Source: Chlamydiales bacterium
Lineage (GTDB): Bacteria; Chlamydiota; Chlamydiia; Chlamydiales; JAAKFR01
Reading direction: 5' to 3'
Assembly: GCA_024233495.1 (NCBI GenBank)
Contig: JACKPM010000004.1
Span: 175,620-239,619, forward strand
DNA: 64,000 nt
Of this stretch, positions 15,552-24,468 are shown piece after piece. A model generated the notes under the pieces. That model was given only the letters and a program-made list of their open reading frames with translations. It had not been told where the DNA came from and made no database searches. A program made the position numbers and the translations under genes. Each line of letters starts with the position of its first letter. The first letter of the stretch is position 1.

Positions 15552-16569
15552 AGCCAGCCTCTATATTCACGTCCCCTTTTGTACTAAGAAGTGCGCCTAC
15601 TGTCACTTCTATGTAATCCCCAACCAAATGCGTTTTCAAAAACTCTATATGGAGGCTCTTCGCCGCGAATGGGAGCAAAAGAAGAGCCTTTTGGAAAATT
15701 ATCAGCTCGTTTCTATTTATTTTGGTGGAGGTACTCCCTCTTTGCTTGGGTCTGATAACATTTCAACAATTCTATCTTGGCTTCCCTCAGCTTCTGAAGT
15801 TACTCTTGAGGCCAACCCTGAATCGATGATTGCCCCTTCAGGCATTAACCGCCTCAGTGTAGGGATCCAGTCATTCGATGACATCCTTCTTCAAAAGCTA
15901 GGTCGCACGCATACAGCTAAAGAGGCTGAAGAAGCAATTCGCACCTCTCCTATAGAAAACATCTCGATCGACCTGATGTACGATCTGCCGAATCAAAGTG
16001 TAGCTCAATGGGAGAGCACATTAGAGCGCGCACTAGCCCTTCCAATCAACCACATCTCTCTATACAATCTAACCATCGAACCTCACACCTCGTTCTATAA
16101 GAGGCGGCACACCCTCCAACTTCCCTCCCAAGACGACTCTCTTCAAATGCTACAAACCGCTATCAACATGTGCAGCTCTTTTGAGCGCTATGAGCTTTCG
16201 GCCTTTGCCAAACCCAGCTACAAATCCAAGCACAATATGGGATACTGGACGGGGCGCCCCTTCTTAGGACTCGGCCCCTCTGCCTTTAGCTACTGGGATA
16301 ATGCACGCTTCCGCACAACTGCCCACTTCAACAAATGGGTACGCAACCCACACACACACGATTTTCACGAACGCTTGCCCCAAAAAGAGCGTGACGCCGA
16401 AATGCTTGCTGTGGGATTGCGTCTGATAAAAGGTGTTGAAACAGAGCTAAACGTAGAAACACTCATTGCTGAGGGGTGGCTAGAGCGAAAAGAAAGGCGC
16501 GTATGTCTCACAAAAAAAGGGCAGCTTTTCCACGATACCGTAGCTGAAAGGGTTATGCAGTTATCTTAA
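15541..16569 (+). CDS. hemW: HemW-type radical SAM protein (HemN-like)
   Basis: 342 residues. The radical-SAM cluster motif C-x3-C-x2-C is in VPFCTKKCAYCHFY near the N-terminus, followed by YFGGGTPSLL (SAM-binding GGGTP) and SVGIQSFDDILLQKLGRTHT, as in HemW/HemN. A C-terminal part with YELSAFAKPSYKSKHNMGYW matches HemW. HemW is linked to haem insertion into respiratory proteins; true HemN oxidises coproporphyrinogen III. The position before holA and after sucA matches hemN_1 (CT052). A longer in-frame start exists upstream but would run far into the previous gene, so the ATG at 15541 is used. Haem trafficking fits the ResB-CcsA genes just upstream. Confidence 0.9.
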   Translation: MTGEASLYIHVPFCTKKCAYCHFYVIPNQMRFQKLYMEALRREWEQKKSLLENYQLVSIYFGGGTPSLLGSDNISTILSWLPSASEVTLEANPESMIAPSGINRLSVGIQSFDDILLQKLGRTHTAKEAEEAIRTSPIENISIDLMYDLPNQSVAQWESTLERALALPINHISLYNLTIEPHTSFYKRRHTLQLPSQDDSLQMLQTAINMCSSFERYELSAFAKPSYKSKHNMGYWTGRPFLGLGPSAFSYWDNARFRTTAHFNKWVRNPHTHDFHERLPQKERDAEMLAVGLRLIKGVETELNVETLIAEGWLERKERRVCLTKKGQLFHDTVAERVMQLS

Positions 16570-17500
16570 CCAGCAATGGCTCTAGAAGTAAGTCTGGAGA
16601 GATGTTTTGGCTCTTTGCGTGTAGCTCTGTGTCAAATAGGTGACAGAGCCCTTGCTTCAACCGGCGCACACCAAAGGAGCTTAAGAGCGAAACTTTTTTC
16701 TGCACAAGCCCCCCTTTAAGATAGGGAAATTCCTGCGTGAGGGAACCCCGCTTGTTAGCCGCCAAAATACGGATTCCCGTCTCGAACTGTGTACGCAAGT
16801 GGGACAAAATTTGGTAGATCGAGCCCCCCTCTTCTAAGAGTGTGTGGAGCACCTTCCAGGCTTCAGACCTAGACCGCGCAAAGATTGCGTCTCCCAGCTG
16901 CCACAGCGTAAGGTGAGGGAGCGTGATCGAGAACTCCCGTACAGAAGCGAGTGTGATCTCACCCTGGTAGCCCACATAGCAAAGCATCTTATCGAGCTCC
17001 CGCTCTAAAAGAGCCGCCTCAGCTCCAAAGCTCTTTACCCAAATGTGCGCCACATCAGGCGTCAGCATTACCCCCTCGCTTTTAGCGCGCGCTACGAGAG
17101 CAGCTGCCAAATCATTCTCCCGCTCATAAGGCCGCTTTGTCGCCAGTTTCAGCACCAGCTCCACCCCCTTCATAAAAGTAGGTGTAGCTGACTCTCCAAC
17201 TAAAACAAGCTGGCATCCAGGACATGGGCGCTCACACGCATGCACTAAGCACTCCAAAGCTGAGGCGCTAAACTTCTCTAACTCCTCAACAACAATCACC
17301 CGCTCCTTTGCCAAAAAGGAGCTACTCTCAAATTCCTCTATAAAAACCTTAGGATCAAAGAGTTCTTTATTAAAACGCTTTGCATTTTCTAGAGAAAGGC
17401 AAAAGAGGGCTTGCTCTTTCTCCTCTTTCCCTACGATGAGGATGGAAGTAGGTTTTTTTAAAAGGGCTTTTCGAAAGTGAGCAACAGAGTCGACAATCAC
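16553..17500 (-). CDS. holA: DNA polymerase III delta subunit
   Basis: 315 residues, clamp-loader delta. The N-terminal PTSILIVGKEEKEQALFC, the VEELEKFSASALECLVHAC region, and the C-terminal helical part with GGSIYQILSHLRTQFETGIRI and KKVSLLSSFGVRRLKQGLCHLFDTELHAKS are typical of HolA. The start is a GTG at 17500; no ATG gives a better N-terminus. It ends tail to tail with hemW, overlapping 17 bp. The order hemN-holA-hctB matches C. trachomatis CT052-CT046. Confidence 0.85.
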   Translation of the reverse strand: MIVDSVAHFRKALLKKPTSILIVGKEEKEQALFCLSLENAKRFNKELFDPKVFIEEFESSSFLAKERVIVVEELEKFSASALECLVHACERPCPGCQLVLVGESATPTFMKGVELVLKLATKRPYERENDLAAALVARAKSEGVMLTPDVAHIWVKSFGAEAALLERELDKMLCYVGYQGEITLASVREFSITLPHLTLWQLGDAIFARSRSEAWKVLHTLLEEGGSIYQILSHLRTQFETGIRILAANKRGSLTQEFPYLKGGLVQKKVSLLSSFGVRRLKQGLCHLFDTELHAKSQNISPDLLLEPLLVKITA

Positions 17501-17592
17501 AGCCCCCGATTGTACTGGAGGCGCAAACAGAGGGCAAGCCCCATTTTTATCCTTGCGCCCGTAAATCAGTAAGCAAAATCTTCACCAACTAT

Positions 17593-17757
17593 AGATGGTG
17601 TCGTCAAATTTTCTCCTTTGTGAGGCGAGAGATTTTCTAGACAAAATGCGCAATCGAAAGCGAAGGGAGTAGCCAAAGCGCTACTTCTGAGGTTGCAAGG
17701 GCGCATTTTGGCAGAAAAGATCCGGCTGACAAAGGAGAAAATTTGATGACACCATCT
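17593..17757. repeat. R1 palindromic element, complete copy (165 bp)
   Basis: The ends read AGATGGTGTCGTCAAATTTT and, in reverse complement at the right end, AGATGGTGTCATCAAATTTT. The pairing continues with mismatches for nearly 60 bp per arm (TCTCCTTTGT, then ATTTTCT and AAAATGCGC), so most of the element folds into one hairpin. It has no coding capacity. Other copies are at 30570, 55841 and a lone end at 59257. It fills most of the 17501-17876 gap. Confidence 0.85.
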
Positions 17758-17876
17758 AAACTATAGATCTGCGAGTACGAAGGCAAGCTATGCGCGATAA
17801 GCGAATAAAAAAAGTGGCAACCCGCCAAATAGGGGGCTGCCACTACCATATCACTACTCTTAAAAGAGAGGCTCAA

Positions 17877-18332
17877 CTAGCAAACAGTGCGTCGACCGTA
17901 GTGTCTAGAAACATTTCGACGCCAGCTTTGTGCAGGTCTTCGACGTGCTGCAATGCGGCGACGACGACTGTGAGTTGTGCAAGAGTTAGAAGCACAAGAA
18001 ACTGCGCTCTTTTTGTGTCGTACAGCTGACTTACGCTTATGAGCTGCTTTTCTTACAGTTTTGCGCTTAACAGTGCGCTTTGGAGCTACTTTCTTAGCAG
18101 CTGCCTTGCGCTTAACTCTGCGCTTTGGAGCTGCTTTCTTAACAGCTGCCTTGCGCTTAACAGTGCGCTTTGGAGCTGCTTTACTCTTAGTGGTAGCTTT
18201 ACGCTTAGTCACTCTGCGCTTAGGCGCTGCTTTGCGCTTAACAGTGCGCTTAGCAGTGCTCTTCTTTGCAACACGGCGCTTGGTAGTGCGGCGAGTAGAA
18301 GAAGACGCTCTTCGTCGTTGGACTCTTAGCAT
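17877..18332 (-). CDS. hctB: Histone H1-like protein Hc2
   Basis: 151 residues, extremely Lys/Arg/Ala-rich, built from repeats such as KRTVKRKAAPKRRVTKRKA. This is the chlamydial Hc2 histone that condenses DNA in the elementary body. The N-terminus MLRVQRRRASSSTRRTT matches HctB, and the C-terminal CTTHSRRRRIAARRRPAQSW is also family-like. Start at 18332 is fixed by GGAGG seven bases upstream. The repetitive DNA (units of TTGCGCTTAACAGTGCGCTT) implies length variation between strains. A sigma-28-type promoter precedes it. Position between holA and pepA matches CT046. Confidence 0.95.
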   Translation of the reverse strand: MLRVQRRRASSSTRRTTKRRVAKKSTAKRTVKRKAAPKRRVTKRKATTKSKAAPKRTVKRKAAVKKAAPKRRVKRKAAAKKVAPKRTVKRKTVRKAAHKRKSAVRHKKSAVSCASNSCTTHSRRRRIAARRRPAQSWRRNVSRHYGRRTVC

Positions 18333-18370
18333 GGCTTGCCTCCATATGTGTTTAGCATTGCCTATTCGAT

Positions 18371-18398
18371 CTATCGGCAAACCACACGAGACACTTTA
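18371..18398 (-). promoter_or_regulatory. Sigma-28 promoter of hctB
   Basis: Read on the minus strand: TAAAGTGT, 12 bp, then GCCGATAG, close to the sigma-28 consensus TAAAGTTT-N11-GCCGATAA. Transcription would start about 32 bp before the hctB ATG. C. trachomatis hctB is known to be transcribed by sigma-28 RNA polymerase, so both sequence and gene agree. Confidence 0.8.
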
Positions 18399-18461
18399 GC
18401 TTTTTTTTCTATTTTTTCCCTCTCGAGCACGAGAGAAAATAGTTATAGAGCTGATTTACAA

Positions 18462-19934
18462 TCACTTAAGTCCGAAAAGAAAATTAATGAGAAGGCGTAC
18501 TCCAAACCCAACACCATGCTTTGGCCAGTAGCGGACCTCTTTGTTTTGGAAGGCAGGGCCTGCGATATCGATATGTGCCCACGCAACTTTATCTACGAAG
18601 TGTTCGAGGAAAAGAGCGGCGGTCACAGAGCCTGCTGGGCGCCCTCCAATATTTTTGATATCGGCGATGTCTGATTTGAGTTTCTCTTTGTAGGGCGCAA
18701 AAAGAGGCATGCGCCAAAGGGGCTCCCCTGTTTTTTCCGAAGCATCGAGCAGCGCTTTAGCCAATTTTTCTTCGTTGCAGAAAAGAGCGGCGAGTTCGTG
18801 TCCCAATGCGACAACAGCAGATCCTGTCAGCGTAGCCAAATCAATCATGCGCGTTGGTTTCAGCTTCTTTGCACTATAGGCGAGTGCATCGGCCAAAATA
18901 AGGCGTCCCTCTGCATCGGTATTGCCTATTTCCACTGTCGACCCCAAGTAAGAGGGATAAACATCGCCCGGTTTAAAACTCTTGCCATCGATGCTATTTT
19001 CTGTTGTGGGAACAACAGCCGTGACGTTCACTTTCATGCCAAGTGAGGCTGCTACAGCAACGGTACTCAGCGCTGTTGCAGCACCTGACATATCATCGCG
19101 CATCGTCTCCATTGAACCTGTTGGTTTCAGATTCAGCCCCCCTGTGTCATAGGTGACACCTTTCCCCACAATCACCGTATGATCTTTTGATTGCGGATTT
19201 CCTTTGTGGCTCAAAATAATGAAGGCTGGATCGACTGCGCTCCCTCTAGAAACCGCCTCTAAAAGCCCCATTTTTTCTTTCAAAATGCGCTTTTTGTCAA
19301 AGACAGTTGCACTTACACTCGGAAAGCTTGCTGCGATTTTGCGTGCACTCTCTGCTAAGAACTGAGGAGTGACATCGTCAGCATTTCCGTTGATGAGATC
19401 ACGACAAAAATGAACGCCCTCCGCAACAGCTTCCCATTTGTGCGTCTCACTCTTCTCCTTTGCTAAAACTCCGATGAGTTGCACACTCTTTAGGAGTACA
19501 GTTTCTTCATCTAGCGTGGCCAAGTCTTCCCAAACATAGTTAGGAAGAAGGAGTCCTTCACACACACCCTCGATCATCTCTTGTTGTGTGATATAGCGCA
19601 AATCGACAACATTGGGTACGACTACATTGATTTTTTCCAGCGCCTTTCTCTGACAAAATTTCGGCACTTCACTGTAGGCTTGACGCAGCACCTCAACATT
19701 GAGCTTCTCATGTTTCCCAAGACCAAGAAGCAAACACCGCTTCTCTTTTTCCCCATTCAAATAGACGATCGCAGTCTCTCCCCTTTTTCCATGAAAATCC
19801 TTGGCAGAGATGGGGGGCTGCATGAACTTTTTGAGCGTTCCTTCGCTCGCTGCTGCCTTTGCATTCTCCCAAAAGGGAAAAACAATCAGCTCTGCTTCTC
19901 GTCGACTCTTGAGTTGGGGGGTAAGTGTAATCAA
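18462..19934 (-). CDS. pepA: Leucyl aminopeptidase (M17)
   Basis: 490-residue cytosolic di-metal aminopeptidase of normal length. Metal and catalytic motifs are visible: VGKGVTYDTGGLNLKP (Lys and Asp), MRDDMSGAA, and the signature NTDAEGRLILADALAYS. C-terminal IDIAGPAFQNKEVRYWPKHG matches the family. It removes N-terminal residues in peptide turnover; PepA proteins can also bind DNA. Overlaps ssb by 4 bp downstream of it, as in CT045-CT044. Confidence 0.96.
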   Translation of the reverse strand: MITLTPQLKSRREAELIVFPFWENAKAAASEGTLKKFMQPPISAKDFHGKRGETAIVYLNGEKEKRCLLLGLGKHEKLNVEVLRQAYSEVPKFCQRKALEKINVVVPNVVDLRYITQQEMIEGVCEGLLLPNYVWEDLATLDEETVLLKSVQLIGVLAKEKSETHKWEAVAEGVHFCRDLINGNADDVTPQFLAESARKIAASFPSVSATVFDKKRILKEKMGLLEAVSRGSAVDPAFIILSHKGNPQSKDHTVIVGKGVTYDTGGLNLKPTGSMETMRDDMSGAATALSTVAVAASLGMKVNVTAVVPTTENSIDGKSFKPGDVYPSYLGSTVEIGNTDAEGRLILADALAYSAKKLKPTRMIDLATLTGSAVVALGHELAALFCNEEKLAKALLDASEKTGEPLWRMPLFAPYKEKLKSDIADIKNIGGRPAGSVTAALFLEHFVDKVAWAHIDIAGPAFQNKEVRYWPKHGVGFGVRLLINFLFGLK

Positions 19935-20341
19935 AATGGCAAGTCATCTCCTGCTTCTTGTCCAGCACCGTAGGTGATGAGCTCTTCTTGCATCTTCACA
20001 GGCTGCTCCTCTTGTGAGCGCTCGCCCGGCTTTCCAAAGGGACTAAACTTGATGATCTCTGCATTCAGGTTGAGTGAAACCGCTTGCTGCCCATCCTTAC
20101 CAGTATAGACCTCTGGCTTCGACATCTCCCCCACAATAATAAGAGCTGTTCCCTTCTTTAAGTATGGGAGCATACGGTCAAAGCGATCGCCCCAGATGCT
20201 CACTCTCCACCAAATTGTGTCATCCTTTCCACCTGAGCGCGCCTTTGTCGCTAGACGAAGGGAAATCACCTTCTTGCCTGTGTTTGTAAAACGCTCTTCA
20301 GCATCTGCACCGAGAAAACCGGCAACCTCAACTAAATTCAT
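19931..20341 (-). CDS. ssb: Single-stranded DNA-binding protein
   Basis: 136 residues with the OB-fold start MNLVEVAGFLGADAEERFT, the WWRVSIWGDRFDRM core and the acidic tip GDDLPF that recruits partner proteins. Length is short to normal. First gene of an ssb-pepA operon; the promoter must lie in the 20342-20552 gap, where TATAAA boxes can be seen but no convincing -35. Confidence 0.95.
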   Translation of the reverse strand: MNLVEVAGFLGADAEERFTNTGKKVISLRLATKARSGGKDDTIWWRVSIWGDRFDRMLPYLKKGTALIIVGEMSKPEVYTGKDGQQAVSLNLNAEIIKFSPFGKPGERSQEEQPVKMQEELITYGAGQEAGDDLPF

Positions 20342-20399
20342 AAATACCTCTTTATAGTGGTTTCGGATTGAAATGGTAGAGATTTATACCAGACTTCGA

Positions 20400-20456
20400 A
20401 GTCAAAAGAAACATGAAGTTCAACATTGACCATTTATGATCAATGAGAACGGGTGT
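20400..20456. repeat. Decayed R2-like core sequence
   Basis: The stretch around TTGACCATTTATGATCAATGAGAACGGGTG resembles the core of the R2 element (GACCATTTATGGTCTATGAGAACG in the 32369 copy), without its terminal repeats. Probably a remnant in the gap between ssb and the next gene. Resemblance judged by eye. Confidence 0.35.
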
Positions 20457-20552
20457 AATCTGTGACAAAGAAAGGGGCGCAAATCCATATCATTCCAATC
20501 TGAAATCGCTATATAGTTAACCTTAGTGTATAATGATAGCTAAAGGAGAAAA

Positions 20553-21122
20553 ATGAAAGAGAAAAATCGGGAAGAGATCGCTGAGTCATTATATATGGTA
20601 AAAGGAGAGCTCGAAAGCATCCGTGAAGAACGCGCTCGCCTACTTGACTACAACAAAAAGAAAGCTGATATCCTCGCTCTCCAAATCACAGAGCTTGAAA
20701 AGGAGCTTGTTGAAAAGAAGCGGGCTCTTGCTTTTGCCGATGCTCACTTTGAAGAGGCGCCCCCTCATATACCCACATTAGAAGAGGAGCTTTGCCACCT
20801 CCTTGCTCCTCTCAACCGCTACATGCAAAAAGGAGCAGCCGCACTGCGCTCTAAAAGGAGGCGCATTCTCTTTCTCTTTGCCCGCCACCCAAAAGTCGTG
20901 CTTGCCCAAATGCTCCACCAAGCCGCCACAGAAGCTGAAAAGGTGCAAAAAAAAATGGCCCGCTTTAAAAACGAACCACATTTTTTAGAAATCTCACAAT
21001 TTCTAGAAACCCTTGTTGACCACTCGAAAAAGAGATGGAACCATGCGCTCTACGATGGAGAGTTCCTCGATCTCTATGATGAGTGGGCTGCTCTTTACAG
21101 CTGTCTAGGCGCGGATGCCTGA
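20553..21122 (+). CDS. Hypothetical helical/coiled-coil protein
   Basis: 189 residues, no family recognised. Residues 1-65 form a coiled coil (REEIAESLYMVKGELESIREERARLL to QITELEKELVEKKRALA, written here in parts); the rest is helical and basic, with RSKRRRILFLFARHPKVVLAQML. No signal or membrane span. AAAGGAG lies five bases before the ATG and a TATAAT box is at 20529-20534. It ends tail to tail with the slc1-like gene, overlapping 18 bp. Confidence 0.75.
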   Translation: MKEKNREEIAESLYMVKGELESIREERARLLDYNKKKADILALQITELEKELVEKKRALAFADAHFEEAPPHIPTLEEELCHLLAPLNRYMQKGAAALRSKRRRILFLFARHPKVVLAQMLHQAATEAEKVQKKMARFKNEPHFLEISQFLETLVDHSKKRWNHALYDGEFLDLYDEWAALYSCLGADA

Positions 21123-21614
21123 TCCTGGTGTTGGAGGAGGCTGATGATGAGTAGAAGGAGCCTGAGGCATTGTGTCTACAGTAGGCTCTCTACCTTCGCT
21201 GATGTCGCGGCATACGGTGCGCCATTTCTCAACAGTCTCAACATAGAGAGGAGCAAAAGCACGAAGAAGAGAAGGGACCGCATACGCCATGTCGATAACG
21301 CAGTGCATCAAAATCAGCTCTTCTTTAACAGCGACTCCAACGCCACCACCAGCCATCTGGCCACCAAGCATAGACCCCTCTAGAAGCTTTTCATATAGTT
21401 TTAGCTTTGTTTGGTCGTCTTTAGGCAACCCATCCAAAAGAGGAGAATAGACATATAGACGGTCAGAGTTTGGCTCGTATGTGAGGTGCATCGAAAACTC
21501 ATCATCGATCCCCAAAATACATGTATTGTTTTCATCAAAGACCAAGCCTTCTAGGCCCAGCTCTTTACCAAACTCTCTCAAGTTTTCTGTTGCATTCTGA
21601 ATTGACATGGCCAA
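21105..21614 (-). CDS. slc1: Slc1-like type III secretion chaperone (CesT family)
   Basis: 169 residues. The N-terminal NATENLREFGKELGLEGLVFDENNTC and FSMHLTYEPNSDRLYVYSPL follow the CesT/SycE-type chaperone fold, and the gene lies between ssb/pepA and glgX exactly as CT043 (Slc1) does in C. trachomatis. Slc1 binds early effectors such as Tarp and pilots them to the secretion system. The C-terminal 30 residues are a Pro/His-rich tail (MPQAPSTHHQPPPTPGSG) that is probably disordered. Confidence 0.85.
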   Translation of the reverse strand: MAMSIQNATENLREFGKELGLEGLVFDENNTCILGIDDEFSMHLTYEPNSDRLYVYSPLLDGLPKDDQTKLKLYEKLLEGSMLGGQMAGGGVGVAVKEELILMHCVIDMAYAVPSLLRAFAPLYVETVEKWRTVCRDISEGREPTVDTMPQAPSTHHQPPPTPGSGIRA

Positions 21615-21717
21615 GATCCTTTTATTTAACCAATATTTTAGGAACGGTTATAGCATCCCCATAATTTATGCGCACGTTTTTATTGCAAAGTTGCAGCTTA
21701 AGTGGTAACCCCTATCT

Positions 21718-23652
21718 ATGGCAAAAAAAGAAAATTTACATATCAGCAGAGGCTTTCCCTCGCCCTACGGGGCAAGCGCGCACGTAAAGGGGGTTAACTT
21801 CGCCCTTTTTTCACAACATGCGACTGCTGTCTCTCTTGCGCTTTTTGAACCCGACCAAGAGACACCATACACAGAGATTTCCCTCGACCCTTCAGTTAAC
21901 CGCACGGGAGATGTGTGGCACATCTTTGTCAATGATCTGCCACACGACCATTCGTATGGCTACCGCATTGATGGCCCCCGCATCAATGGTCACCGCTTTG
22001 ACAACTCACTCATTCTCCTTGATCCGTATGCCAAAAGTGTCGATCCCCTTTTGCCCAATATGACTAAGGGAAAGGTTAATCCACTTAAGCCCTTCCATTG
22101 GGAGGATGACAAACACCCGCGCATCCCCTATAGCGACCTTATCATCTATGAAATGCACGTGAAAGGGTTCAACAAAACCTTCTTAGGCATCATTGAAAAG
22201 ATCCCCTATCTAAAGTCTCTTGGAGTCAATGCAATTGAACTCTTACCTATCTTTACTTTTTCAACGGACAACCTATATAAAAACCCCAAAACTGGAGAGC
22301 AGCTCACCAATTATTGGGGCTACTCGACGATCAATTTTTTCTCGCCCATGTCCACTTACGGCACCATCCTCGACTTCAAAACTATGGTGAAGGCGCTACA
22401 CAAAGAGGGTATCGAAGTGATTTTGGATGTGGTCTATAACCACACGGCTGAGGGAAATGAGGAGGGCCCTACCTATTCGTTTCGAGGGATAGCGAATTCT
22501 GTATACTATATGCTTAACCCCGAATACCTTAACTTCTCTGGGTGTGGCAATACATTTAACTGTAACCACTCCGTTGTGCGTGACTTCATCTGCGAAAGCC
22601 TATGCTACTGGGTAAAAGAAATGCATGTAGATGGCTTCCGTTTCGACCTTGCCTCGATCTTGACGCGCCGCTTTGATGGGAAGCCGATCAAAAATCCCCC
22701 TCTCATCGACGCGATTTCTCATGATCCTATTTTGGCTGACACAAAGCTTATTGCAGAGCCGTGGGATCCAGGTGGGCTCTACCAAGTAGGGCATTTTCCT
22801 GGAAAAAAGAGATGGGCCGAATGGAACGGGCAGTACCGCGACTCAATTCGCCGCTTTATCAAAGGTACTGATGGCGAGATCGGCACCTTTGCAACACGGA
22901 TTGCTGGATCAGAAGATCTCTATGGCCACGGAAGACAGCCCACCAACAGCATCAACTTTGTCACCTGCCACGACGGTTTCACGCTTGCAGACCTCGTTTC
23001 TTATAATGAGAAACACAACGAAGAGAATGGAGAGGAAAACCGAGATGGTGACTCGCACAACAATAGCTGGAATTGTGGGGTTGAAGGAGAGACAGAAGAT
23101 GCCAATATCTCTCTGTTACGTCAAAGACAGATGCGCAATTTTCACTTCACCTTGATGGTTTCCCAGGGTGTGCCGATGGTGCATATGGGTGATGAGTATG
23201 GTCACTCAAAAAGGGGAAACAACAATACGTGGAGCCATGACTCCCCGCTCAATTGGTTTCAGTGGGAAAAAGCAGAGGGAGATTTTCCTCGGTTTTTCAA
23301 AATGATGATTGAGCTAAGAAAAGCGCATCCTGTGCTCACACGGGCTCACTTTTTACATAAACGGGATGTGACGTGGCATGGTGTGAAGCCTGGGCAGCCA
23401 GACTGGTCTCCCACGAGTCGCTTTCTTGCTTTTACACTTCCTGATAGAATCAACAACTACGCACTCTATATTGCGATCAATGCCTGCTTTAAGCCACTCG
23501 AAATCGAGATTCCTCAAGGAAAATGGAAACAGCTTGTCAACACTGCCCTCACTTCACCAAGCGATATTGTAAATGAAGAAGCCGCTCCCATTGTGGAAGC
23601 GGCTCACTATACGATAGAAGCTCATTCAGCGCTTCTTCTAAAAACTATCTAA
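21718..23652 (+). CDS. glgX: Glycogen debranching enzyme / isoamylase-type
   Basis: 644-residue GH13 enzyme cleaving alpha-1,6 branches of glycogen. An N-terminal CBM48 domain (GFPSPYGASAHVKGVNFALFS) precedes the catalytic barrel with EVILDVVYNHTAEG, the nucleophile in VDGFRFDLASIL, acid/base in TKLIAEPWDPGG and the third acid in NFVTCHDGFTLADL. Length and order fit GlgX. Position next to slc1 matches CT042. Supports glycogen use, a chlamydial trait. Confidence 0.95.
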   Translation: MAKKENLHISRGFPSPYGASAHVKGVNFALFSQHATAVSLALFEPDQETPYTEISLDPSVNRTGDVWHIFVNDLPHDHSYGYRIDGPRINGHRFDNSLILLDPYAKSVDPLLPNMTKGKVNPLKPFHWEDDKHPRIPYSDLIIYEMHVKGFNKTFLGIIEKIPYLKSLGVNAIELLPIFTFSTDNLYKNPKTGEQLTNYWGYSTINFFSPMSTYGTILDFKTMVKALHKEGIEVILDVVYNHTAEGNEEGPTYSFRGIANSVYYMLNPEYLNFSGCGNTFNCNHSVVRDFICESLCYWVKEMHVDGFRFDLASILTRRFDGKPIKNPPLIDAISHDPILADTKLIAEPWDPGGLYQVGHFPGKKRWAEWNGQYRDSIRRFIKGTDGEIGTFATRIAGSEDLYGHGRQPTNSINFVTCHDGFTLADLVSYNEKHNEENGEENRDGDSHNNSWNCGVEGETEDANISLLRQRQMRNFHFTLMVSQGVPMVHMGDEYGHSKRGNNNTWSHDSPLNWFQWEKAEGDFPRFFKMMIELRKAHPVLTRAHFLHKRDVTWHGVKPGQPDWSPTSRFLAFTLPDRINNYALYIAINACFKPLEIEIPQGKWKQLVNTALTSPSDIVNEEAAPIVEAAHYTIEAHSALLLKTI

Positions 23653-24460
23653 CAGCAAACTTTTCGGGATCTGCAGTCAGCCCCAAACGTGTTGCGGGGA
23701 AGCACTCACTCAAAATGCGGCGTGCATCGCACCCCATATTGGCAAGCTCTGCAGCCTTTGAAGAGGAAAGGCGCAGATCAACTAGACTCTCTACGCCTTT
23801 TTTTGATTGCATTACCATGAAGGGAGTCCACTCAACAGCTTCATCCACTCCGTTGCGCTGATGTGTCACACCATAGCCACAGTAGCCACTCTCTTGCGCT
23901 GTGACATCCCATAGAAGATGCGCCTCTTGGTTTGCCACAACCCTCGAGTAAGCTTTTGTACGCTCCACAATCGCGAGCGCGGCAGCTGCCTCACGGCTCA
24001 TGGGTGTTTGATACTTCACTGCAAGCACGGACTTCACGAAATCTTCGATAGACGCTTCATTTACAAAGACGAGCTGCCCATTTGAATCGCGACACACCGT
24101 AATCGCCCCTCTATACTGAAAGCCATTCACAAAAAATTGCGTCTCGCGTGAAGTAGGGATGATGGTGAAATTCTTCACCGCAGGGAATTCTTCTCCCCAT
24201 CGCAGACCGTCTTGTAACCCATGCACAACATAGCGCTTCCCAACAAGCCCGCCACTCAAAAAAGTTTGCGTGTCGCGCCGAATCACACGGTAAGGGCCAC
24301 GCACTTCTAAAAGTGCTGAATTCACCCCTTTCGCCAGAAGAACACGAATCCTGGGCCCTTCGACTGGCTCACTCCTCGTGTGAAAGTCTGGACCATGCAT
24401 CTTTTGCGTGGCCGCAAGCGGCAATGTCAATAATGTGAGTAGCAAACAGGCGATTCTCAT
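23645..24460 (-). CDS. spoIID: SpoIID/LytB-domain exported protein (CT041-like)
   Basis: 271 residues with signal peptide MRIACLLLTLLTLPLAATQ. The SpoIID core is visible: GAITVCRDSNGQLVFVNEASIEDFVKSVLAVKY, then MSREAAAALAIVERTKAYSRV, with later QESGYCGYG. SpoIID proteins cut glycan strands lacking stem peptides; the chlamydial version acts at the division septum. Start set at the ATG with GAGGGA four bases upstream, rather than a TTG 12 bp earlier. The next gene upstream, ruvB, stops 9 bp before, so they form one transcript. Ends overlapping glgX by 8 bp, tail to tail. Confidence 0.88.
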   Translation of the reverse strand: MRIACLLLTLLTLPLAATQKMHGPDFHTRSEPVEGPRIRVLLAKGVNSALLEVRGPYRVIRRDTQTFLSGGLVGKRYVVHGLQDGLRWGEEFPAVKNFTIIPTSRETQFFVNGFQYRGAITVCRDSNGQLVFVNEASIEDFVKSVLAVKYQTPMSREAAAALAIVERTKAYSRVVANQEAHLLWDVTAQESGYCGYGVTHQRNGVDEAVEWTPFMVMQSKKGVESLVDLRLSSSKAAELANMGCDARRILSECFPATRLGLTADPEKFAVR

Positions 24461-24468
24461 CTTTTCCC

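Noticed and set aside
18039..18399. Open frames on the plus strand across hctB
   Set aside because: They are antisense shadows of the Lys/Arg/Ala repeats and have no similarity or ribosome sites.
18412..18450. Hairpin CTCTCGAGCACGAGAG after pepA as a terminator
   Set aside because: A 6-bp stem without a T tract in the direction of pepA transcription; too weak to call.
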